This document shows positions 5,366 through 10,742 of a stretch of DNA of 10,742 nucleotides, one piece after another. Source of the DNA: RUG563 sp045590215 (GTDB taxonomy: Bacteria; Bacillota; Clostridia; Christensenellales; Aristaeellaceae); NCBI GenBank assembly GCA_045590215.1, contig JAZNQO010000005.1:1-10742 (forward strand). The letters run 5' to 3'. The first letter of the stretch is position 1. Each line of letters begins with the position of its first letter. The notes beneath the pieces are model-generated. The model saw only the letters and a list, made by a program, of their open reading frames with translations. It did no database searches and was not told where the DNA came from. Made by a program: the position numbers and the translations under genes.

Positions 5366-7075
5366 TCAGGCATCGTCCGGGAAATCGCCTTCGTAGAGAT
5401 AGCGCAGCGTTGCAGGGCCGGCCACGCCATCGGTGCTGAGGCCATTGAGCCGCTGGAATTCCTTCACGGCCTTTTCCGTGCCTTCGCCATAGTAGCCGTC
5501 GGCCACGCCAGTGTAGAAGCCCTGATCCTTCAGCTCTTCCTGCATATCTTTCACCAGATCGCCATAGTTGCCGGGGCGCAGAGTGAGATATTTCACGCTG
5601 GGATTGGGCGTAACCCTCACCCAAGTGCCTTCGGGCAAGGGCGTGGCAGTACGGTAAGGCGTAGCGGTGGGTTTCCTGGTGGGCTTGGGCTTGGGGGTAG
5701 CGGTCACTCTGGCCTGTGCGGCAGTTTTAGCCTTGCCGGAATAGATCAGGTTCAGGGTGGAAGGCCCGGCCTTGCCATCGGCAGAAATCTTATTGCCCTT
5801 CTGGAAAGCGATGACTGCTTCCTTGGTGCCTTCTCCGAAGGAGCCGTCCACAGAGCCGCTGTAATAGCCCAGGGACTTGAGCTTCGTCTGCAAGGAGCGA
5901 ACGGCTGCGCCTTCGCTGCCCACCTGCAATGTGGTTCCGATGATAGCTGCTGCAGTGGACGTGGAACGGGCAGAGGAGGAATAAAGCTCTTTCAGGGTAT
6001 CAGGGCCTGCCACGCCGTCCCAGTAGGAGCAATGCCGCTTCTGGAAGGCAATCACGCCGGCTTCGGTGGCATCGTCAAAGCGGCCGGTAGCACTGCCGCT
6101 CAAATAGCCGAGGGAAATGAGACGTTCCTGCATCTTGCGCACATCGCTGCCGGAATTACCGTTGCGAAGGTAAGTATTCTGGCTATAGGAAGGAACAGCG
6201 GTGCTGCGAGGCGTGGCGGTGGCTGCCTTATAGGAAGGCTTGGCGGTGGCCCGGGCGTTGCTCAGGGCAGAGAGCGTCTGGGAGCCCACTTTACCGTCGG
6301 CATACAGGCCGTACTGCTTCTGGAACGCCTTCACGGCGGCTTCGGTGCCTTCGCCGTAATCGCCGTCCACAGAGCCGTTATAGAAACCGAGGCTCTTTAA
6401 CTTCTGCTGCACATTGCGCACATTGGTGCCCGTGCTGCCAACTTTCAAAGACCCGGTGGGGGCCGGGGTTACGGCAGGAACCATGGTAGCCTTGGCGGCG
6501 TAGAGCTTGGTCAGTGTGCCTTCACCCACAACACCGTCCGCCGTCAGCTTATACTGCTTCTGGAAGGCCTTAACGGATGTTTCGGTGGCCGCACCAAAAT
6601 CGCCGTCCACCTGACCGTCATAGAATTTCAGTTCTTTCAGGCGACGCTGCAAATCACGCACCTGTTCCCCTTGGCTGCCCAACTTCAGCACTTCCTGGGG
6701 CCCGGTGGTGGGCACAGGGGTGAAGGGCGGCAGGGTGACGGTGACGGGATTGGAAACGGGCACAGTGGCCAGCCCGATGGGCGACCAACCTGTGGTTCCC
6801 ACATTATTGGTGGGCAGCGTCACAACGCCGGTATTGCCAATGGCAGAGCCGGGCTGGGGCGTTGTCACAACGTTTTCAGGCGCATCCGTCTGGGGTGCTT
6901 TGGTGGGCAAAGCCGGAGCCGTTGTGCTGGGAGAAAAGGTGGGAAAATCACCGATCCCCGTCTGTTTATTCGGGCCCGTTTGAATATCCGGCGTCACATA
7001 ACAGCCGGTCAATGTCAAAGACAATACCACCAGCATCACGCAGAATATCCATTTGAGAGCAGTGCGCTTGTTCAT
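5366..7075 (-). CDS. Lipoprotein with five PG_binding_1 repeats
   Basis: A 569-residue secreted protein, predicted to sit on the outer face of the membrane and bind peptidoglycan. The N-terminus has a basic start, a hydrophobic stretch (about 9-22) and a lipobox ending LTGC with Cys25 as the lipid-attachment residue. A proline/threonine-rich spacer (about 27-127) leads to five repeats of the three-helix peptidoglycan-binding fold, at about 129-194, 209-274, 301-366, 381-446 and 497-562, each with LQxxLKxLGFYxGxVDGxxG...AVxAFQK...ADGxxGxxTL. Low-complexity threonine/proline/lysine linkers join them. Repeat 3 is the most divergent, reading SATGRFDDAT where the others have VDGDYGEGT. No amidase, peptidase, transpeptidase or other catalytic domain is visible, so it is probably a wall-anchoring or scaffold protein. 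GGAAGGAAGGA lies just before the ATG. It is apparently a single-gene unit with its own terminator. Confidence 0.88.
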   Translation of the reverse strand: MNKRTALKWIFCVMLVVLSLTLTGCYVTPDIQTGPNKQTGIGDFPTFSPSTTAPALPTKAPQTDAPENVVTTPQPGSAIGNTGVVTLPTNNVGTTGWSPIGLATVPVSNPVTVTLPPFTPVPTTGPQEVLKLGSQGEQVRDLQRRLKELKFYDGQVDGDFGAATETSVKAFQKQYKLTADGVVGEGTLTKLYAAKATMVPAVTPAPTGSLKVGSTGTNVRNVQQKLKSLGFYNGSVDGDYGEGTEAAVKAFQKQYGLYADGKVGSQTLSALSNARATAKPSYKAATATPRSTAVPSYSQNTYLRNGNSGSDVRKMQERLISLGYLSGSATGRFDDATEAGVIAFQKRHCSYWDGVAGPDTLKELYSSSARSTSTAAAIIGTTLQVGSEGAAVRSLQTKLKSLGYYSGSVDGSFGEGTKEAVIAFQKGNKISADGKAGPSTLNLIYSGKAKTAAQARVTATPKPKPTRKPTATPYRTATPLPEGTWVRVTPNPSVKYLTLRPGNYGDLVKDMQEELKDQGFYTGVADGYYGEGTEKAVKEFQRLNGLSTDGVAGPATLRYLYEGDFPDDA

Positions 7076-7100
7076 GGGTCATCCTTCCTTCCAAATACAT

Positions 7101-7115
7101 ACAGAGATTCTCTGT
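7101..7115. promoter_or_regulatory. Perfect palindrome in the lipoprotein gene leader
   Basis: ACAGAGA-T-TCTCTGT is a perfect palindrome with 7-base arms. It falls roughly at +8 to +22 relative to the predicted transcription start of the leftward lipoprotein gene, upstream of its ribosome site. It could be a dimeric repressor operator. With a one-base centre it is a poor RNA hairpin, which favours a DNA-binding role. The regulator is unknown. Confidence 0.4.
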
Positions 7116-7128
7116 TCTTTGCACTTCC

Positions 7129-7134
7129 ATTATA
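7129..7134 (-). promoter_or_regulatory. -10 element for the lipoprotein gene
   Basis: The minus strand reads TATAAT here, a perfect -10, 53 bases before the ATG at 7075. No good -35 is seen at 16-18 bases (AAAATA or CAAAAT), so the promoter may need an activator or another sigma factor. Confidence 0.45.
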
Positions 7135-7178
7135 TTGACGAATGAAAGAGATATTTTGTTCCATTTTTCTGGAAATTT

Positions 7179-7769
7179 TTATTCGGTGTAGTGCCACGTC
7201 ATCAGGCCGTTCCTTGCGGCACTTTCCACATTCTCTTCCCTATCGTCAATGAAAAGAGTTTTTTCCGGTTTCAGCGCATATTTTTTCAGGATCTTCTGAA
7301 AAATAGCATCGTCCGGCTTTACCATCTTTTCTCTTGCCGATACAACAAACCCATCCATCACCTCGAAAAAGGAAAATCTTTTCAGGGTATTGGAAAAGGC
7401 AGGTTCCGCATAGTTTGTGAGGCAATACAGTTTCTTTCCCATGGCTTTGAGCGTGGGCAAAAGCTGCACCAGCTCCTTTTCTTCCATGGTGGTAAAGGGG
7501 AAATTTTCCAAGGCATAGAGGATGCTGTTTGCATGCTCCGGATGCCCGGCTGCTTCTGCAATTTCTTTTGCAATTTCCGCATTGGGGATGGCACCAAGGT
7601 CAAATTGCTCCCATCTGGAATGGCCATCGATGGGCACAAACATCGCCTGATAAATATCCTGCCGAACATCTTTAGGAATCAGCTCGCAAACCTTTTCCGG
7701 GCTGAATGTGAGCAGCACTTTACCAATATCAAAAATGATATTTTCCGCCTTCATCATTCTTTCATCCAT
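7179..7769 (-). CDS. HAD-superfamily phosphatase (YihX-like subgroup)
   Basis: A 196-residue cytosolic haloacid dehalogenase-type hydrolase, probably a small-molecule phosphatase; the substrate is not predictable. Motif I is FDIGKVL with nucleophile D14; the glycine at the D+2 position is normal for the subgroup that includes E. coli YihX. Motif II is LTNYAE (T118-N119), motif III the lysine of KMVKPDDAIF (K151) and motif IV TLFIDDREENV (D175, D176). Residues between motifs I and II form the small helical cap typical of subclass I. I chose the ATG at 7769 because GGAGG (7779-7783) precedes it by 9 bases; the frame extends to 7820, but that part overlaps the predicted promoter and has no family match. 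It is read leftward, divergent from clpB, and the next gene downstream has its own -10 element. Confidence 0.85.
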   Translation of the reverse strand: MDERMMKAENIIFDIGKVLLTFSPEKVCELIPKDVRQDIYQAMFVPIDGHSRWEQFDLGAIPNAEIAKEIAEAAGHPEHANSILYALENFPFTTMEEKELVQLLPTLKAMGKKLYCLTNYAEPAFSNTLKRFSFFEVMDGFVVSAREKMVKPDDAIFQKILKKYALKPEKTLFIDDREENVESAARNGLMTWHYTE

Positions 7770-7791
7770 AGCTATATGCCTCCACCCATAT

Positions 7792-7820
7792 AGCATAACA
7801 TATTTTTTCTGTGAATACAA
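7792..7820 (-). promoter_or_regulatory. Promoter candidate for the HAD phosphatase gene
   Basis: Minus strand: -35 TTGTAT (7815-7820), 17-base spacer, -10 TATGCT (7792-7797), with a TGT just before it that makes an extended -10. The implied leader is only about 16 bases but includes the GGAGG. Confidence 0.4.
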
Positions 7821-7884
7821 TCTTTTTTCGTACGACTTTTTTAGTAAAAATTTTTATTTCCTGTAACTTTTTCTGCATAAACCC

Positions 7885-7912
7885 TTGACAATTACCAGAA
7901 ATCTGCTACAAT
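7885..7912 (+). promoter_or_regulatory. SigA promoter of clpB
   Basis: A perfect -35 TTGACA (7885-7890), a 16-base spacer and a -10 TACAAT (7907-7912) preceded by TGC, which makes an extended -10. Transcription would start near 7919, leaving a leader of about 70 bases. The A/T-rich stretch upstream (about 7820-7870) could act as an UP element. Confidence 0.75.
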
Positions 7913-7922
7913 GTTCTTGGAT

Positions 7923-7939
7923 GGTCAAAGATAGTCAGG
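7923..7939 (+). promoter_or_regulatory. CtsR-type heptad operator at clpB
   Basis: GGTCAAA-GAT-AGTCAGG matches the CtsR box, a direct repeat of (A/G)GTCAAA separated by NAN. The first heptad is perfect, the second matches at 5 of 7, and the spacer has the central A. The site lies just after the predicted transcription start, a normal place for repression of class III heat-shock genes. No CIRCE (HrcA) element was found. The ctsR gene is not in the window. Confidence 0.65.
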
Positions 7940-7988
7940 TTTTTCTGACAATCTCCATCACAATTTTTCAGAAAGAAGGATGCGTTCC

Positions 7989-10586
7989 ATGAACGGCAAT
8001 CAATACACCCAGAAATCTCTGGAAGCCCTCCAGAACGCCCAGCGCAGTGCTGTGGAATGGGGGCATCAGCAACTGGAGCAGCCCCATCTATTATATGCGC
8101 TTTTGAACCAAAAAGAAGGGCTCATCTCCCAGCTTATCAATAAGTGCGGCTTTTCCGCAAATCAATTGTCCGATGCGGCAGAGGCCATTTTGCAGAAAAT
8201 GCCGAAAGTTCATTTGTCCGGCCGGGAAGAGGGTAAAATTTATATCAGCCCTTCCCTTGATAAGGCGCTTAACGCCGCACGCACAAGAGCAGAACAAATG
8301 AAGGACGAATACGTGTCCGTGGAGCATTTGTTCCTCGGCCTCATGGACGCTGCCGACCGGGATTTGAAAGAGCTTTTTGCTTCTTTCCATCTCAAGGACA
8401 GTGATTTCCTCTCTGCCCTCTCTTCCGTGCGTGGTTCTGCTCGTGTCACAAGCGAAAACCCGGAAGATACCTATGATGTGCTGGCCAAATACGGCTCTGA
8501 CCTGACCGACCTGGCCCGGAAAGGCAAGCTGGATCCCGTCATTGGTCGGGACAGCGAAATCCGTAATGTCATCCGCATTTTGAGCCGCAAAACGAAAAAC
8601 AATCCCGTCCTCATCGGCGAGCCAGGCGTTGGCAAAACCGCCATTGCGGAAGGACTGGCCCTGCGCATCGTGCGCAAAGACGTGCCGGATTCTCTGAAAG
8701 ACCGCTCCGTTTTCTCCCTCGATATGGGTGCGCTCATTGCCGGAGCCAAGTTCCGGGGCGAGTTTGAAGAAAGGCTGAAGGCCGTCCTTACAGAGATCAA
8801 AAAGAGCGAAGGCAAAATTCTGCTCTTCATTGACGAGCTGCACACCATCGTAGGGGCCGGCAAAACCGACGGTGCCATGGATGCCGGAAACCTCCTGAAG
8901 CCCATGCTGGCAAGGGGCGAGCTCCACTGCATCGGTGCCACCACTTTGGACGAATACCGCAAATACGTGGAAAAGGACGCCGCCTTGGAACGCCGTTTCC
9001 AGCCGGTGATGGTAAACGAACCCACGGTGGAAGACACCGTTTCCATCTTGCGCGGCCTCAAAGAACGCTATGAAGTGTTCCACGGCGTGAAGATTCAGGA
9101 TGCCGCCATTATCGCCGCCGCCACCCTCTCCAACCGCTATATCACCGACCGCTTCCTGCCCGATAAGGCCATCGACCTTATCGATGAAGCCTGCGCCATG
9201 ATCCGCACGGAAATGGATTCCATGCCCGTGGAGCTGGACGACATTCGCCGCCGCATCATGCAGCACGAAATCGAAGAAGCCGCCCTGCAAAAGGAAACGG
9301 ACGCGCTCTCCCTTTCCCGTCTGGAAACCCTCCGCAAAGAGCTTTCCGACATGCGTGAAACCTTTAACGCCATGCAGGCAAAATGGGAAAACGAAAAGAA
9401 CGATATCGGCAAAGTGCAGCATCTTCGGGAAGAAATTGAAAAAGTGAACGCCGAAATCGAGCAGGCAGAGCGCAAATATGACCTGAACAAAGCCGCCGAG
9501 CTGAAATACGGCACCCTCCCCAAGCTGAAAGAAGAGCTTGCCGCCGCCGAAAAAGAGCCTACCGGGGACGCCACCCTCCTGCGTGACCGGGTGACGGAAG
9601 ACGAAATTGCGAAAATTGTCTCCCGCTGGACGGGCATCCCCGTCAGCAAGCTGGTGGAAGGCGAGCGTGAAAAGCTGCTGCGTCTGCCCGACGTGCTTCA
9701 CAACCGTGTTATCGGCCAGAACGAAGCCGTCCAGTCCGTCAGCGAAGCCATCCTCCGCTCCCGTGCCGGCATCGCCGACGAAAGCCGCCCCATTGGCTCT
9801 TTCCTCTTCCTTGGCCCCACCGGCGTTGGCAAAACGGAGCTGGCCAAAGCTCTCGCCGAAGCCCTCTTTGACGACGAAAAGAACATCATCCGCATCGACA
9901 TGACCGAGTACATGGAGAAGTTCTCCGTCTCTCGCCTCATCGGTGCACCTCCCGGCTATGTGGGCTATGAAGAGGGTGGCCAGCTCACCGAAGCCGTCCG
10001 CCGTCAGCCCTACGCCGTGGTGCTCTTTGACGAAATGGAAAAGGCACACCCGGATGTGTTCAATATTCTCCTGCAAATTCTGGACGACGGCCGGGTCACC
10101 GACAGCCAGGGCCGCACCGTGGATTTCCGCAACACCATCCTTATCATGACCAGCAATCTGGGCTCTGTGCAAATCCTGGAAGGCATCGACGAAAATGGCG
10201 TGCTCTCCGAATCTGCCAAGAAAAACGTTCAGACCCTCATCAAGAGCCATTTCCGGCCAGAGTTCTTGAACCGCATCGACGACACTCTCCTGTTCACCCC
10301 TCTGCAAAAAGCGCAGGTAGAAGAAATCATGAATCTCATGCTGGAAAGATTGCGCAAACGGCTTGCCGAAAAGCAGCTCTCCCTCACCCTCACTGACGTC
10401 GCCAAGGAACGGCTCATCGCCCAAGGCTATGACCCCGTCTACGGTGCCCGGCCCATGAAGCGGCTGCTGCAAAGCAAGGTGGAAACCCTGGCCGCAAAAC
10501 TGCTGGTGTCCGGTCAGGTGCTGCCCGGCCAGACCATCCTCATTGATGCAGATGCAGAAGACGGCTACACCGCATCGGTGGAGTAA
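7989..10586 (+). CDS. clpB: ClpB protein disaggregase (Hsp100 ATPase)
   Basis: ClpB is a hexameric AAA+ chaperone that, with DnaK, pulls polypeptides out of aggregates after heat stress; unlike ClpA/ClpC it does not deliver to a protease. The 865-residue product has the full layout: N-domain (about 1-145); first AAA+ with Walker A GEPGVGKT (210-217), Walker B LLFIDE (278-283), pore motif KFRGEFEER (254-262) and arginines ERRF (334-337); the coiled-coil middle domain (about 400-525) that marks ClpB; second AAA+ with Walker A GPTGVGKT (609-616), pore loop GYVGYEEGG (656-664), Walker B VLFDE (678-682), LNRIDD (760-765) and sensor-2 GARPMKR (819-825). No IGF/L-type ClpP-binding loop was noticed. 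I chose ATG 7989 because AAGAAGGA (7972-7979) is about 9 bases upstream, whereas ATG 7980 touches that site. It is apparently a single-gene, CtsR-type unit. Confidence 0.96.
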   Translation: MNGNQYTQKSLEALQNAQRSAVEWGHQQLEQPHLLYALLNQKEGLISQLINKCGFSANQLSDAAEAILQKMPKVHLSGREEGKIYISPSLDKALNAARTRAEQMKDEYVSVEHLFLGLMDAADRDLKELFASFHLKDSDFLSALSSVRGSARVTSENPEDTYDVLAKYGSDLTDLARKGKLDPVIGRDSEIRNVIRILSRKTKNNPVLIGEPGVGKTAIAEGLALRIVRKDVPDSLKDRSVFSLDMGALIAGAKFRGEFEERLKAVLTEIKKSEGKILLFIDELHTIVGAGKTDGAMDAGNLLKPMLARGELHCIGATTLDEYRKYVEKDAALERRFQPVMVNEPTVEDTVSILRGLKERYEVFHGVKIQDAAIIAAATLSNRYITDRFLPDKAIDLIDEACAMIRTEMDSMPVELDDIRRRIMQHEIEEAALQKETDALSLSRLETLRKELSDMRETFNAMQAKWENEKNDIGKVQHLREEIEKVNAEIEQAERKYDLNKAAELKYGTLPKLKEELAAAEKEPTGDATLLRDRVTEDEIAKIVSRWTGIPVSKLVEGEREKLLRLPDVLHNRVIGQNEAVQSVSEAILRSRAGIADESRPIGSFLFLGPTGVGKTELAKALAEALFDDEKNIIRIDMTEYMEKFSVSRLIGAPPGYVGYEEGGQLTEAVRRQPYAVVLFDEMEKAHPDVFNILLQILDDGRVTDSQGRTVDFRNTILIMTSNLGSVQILEGIDENGVLSESAKKNVQTLIKSHFRPEFLNRIDDTLLFTPLQKAQVEEIMNLMLERLRKRLAEKQLSLTLTDVAKERLIAQGYDPVYGARPMKRLLQSKVETLAAKLLVSGQVLPGQTILIDADAEDGYTASVE

Positions 10587-10607
10587 CCAAGCAAGGGGAC
10601 GACCAAG

Positions 10608-10656
10608 CAGGGGACTACTCGTCCCCTGTACCCCACGGCAGGGTCATCGACCCTGC
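10608..10656. repeat. Double-hairpin module after clpB
   Basis: CAGGGGAC pairs with GTCCCCTG (10608-10628, loop TACTC); after TACCCCACG a second hairpin pairs GCAGGGTC with GACCCTGC (10638-10656, loop ATC). Just upstream, ACCAAGCAAGGGGAC (10586-10600) is repeated as ACCAAGCAGGGGAC (10602-10615), so two copies of GGGGAC could compete for GTCCCC. No T-run follows, so its role as a clpB terminator is uncertain. The remaining bases to the right edge (10657-10742) hold nothing I can support. Confidence 0.7.
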
Positions 10657-10742
10657 ACCCTTCTTGCGAACAACGCATAGTCTTCAACTGACAATTTCCG
10701 CATGAAACTTTAGGAACGAACACAATCATCGCCACGGGCACA

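Noticed and set aside
5192..6400. 402-residue plus-strand frame running from the repeats through the lipoprotein gene
   Set aside because: It begins inside repeat unit 3, crosses a terminator and then runs antisense to the PG-binding repeats, whose periodicity it merely mirrors.
7134..7178. Terminator after the HAD phosphatase gene from TTCCA/TGGAA
   Set aside because: The stem is only five A/T-rich pairs and no T-run follows on the minus strand.
8091..10472. 793-residue open frame on the minus strand opposite clpB
   Set aside because: It is antisense to a complete, motif-rich clpB; the openness follows from the codon bias of the real gene, and no ribosome site or domain was seen.
10710..10742. 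Possible C-terminal end of a leftward gene (CARGDDCVRS then stop)
   Set aside because: Only ten codons are visible, with no recognisable family, so a gene cannot be supported.

Overview
The window looks like ordinary chromosome from a member of the Bacillota, most likely class Clostridia. This is an inference from the order M50 protease - scpA - scpB - deoB - purine nucleoside phosphorylase, purine-rich Shine-Dalgarno sites, SigA-type promoters, a CtsR-like operator in front of clpB, and a multi-repeat peptidoglycan-binding lipoprotein of a kind common in that group. No mobile-element gene, phage gene, rRNA, tRNA or CRISPR array was seen.

Layout. At the left edge, the N-terminal part of plsX (phospholipid synthesis) is read leftwards from its own promoter. 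A divergent promoter opens a rightward block (about 479-4614) of five tightly packed genes: an M50 site-2-type membrane metalloprotease, scpA and scpB (the kleisin and winged-helix subunits of the SMC condensin), deoB (phosphopentomutase) and punA/pnp (purine nucleoside phosphorylase). The last two act in sequence: PNP releases (deoxy)ribose-1-phosphate and DeoB converts it to (deoxy)ribose-5-phosphate.

The block ends in a gene-free stretch of about 750 bases (4615-5365), the least ordinary part of the window. It holds a double hairpin, a 129-base element with 11-bp terminal inverted repeats enclosing three hairpins (the last a strong terminator), then three tandem copies of a roughly 133-base unit that each carry two conserved stem-loops. 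A second terminator, serving the gene arriving from the right, closes the stretch.

Two leftward genes follow: a lipoprotein with five PG_binding_1 repeats and no visible catalytic domain (5366-7075), and a HAD-family phosphatase (7179-7769). Each has its own promoter candidate. A rightward clpB disaggregase (7989-10586) follows a good SigA promoter with a CtsR-type heptad repeat just after the predicted start of transcription. Downstream of clpB is a second double hairpin built on the same plan as the one after pnp, with changed but still paired stem bases. Nothing further is supported up to the right edge.

I do not see a clearly new multi-gene system. The non-coding repeats in 4620-5270 and 10586-10660 are the best candidates for something undescribed.
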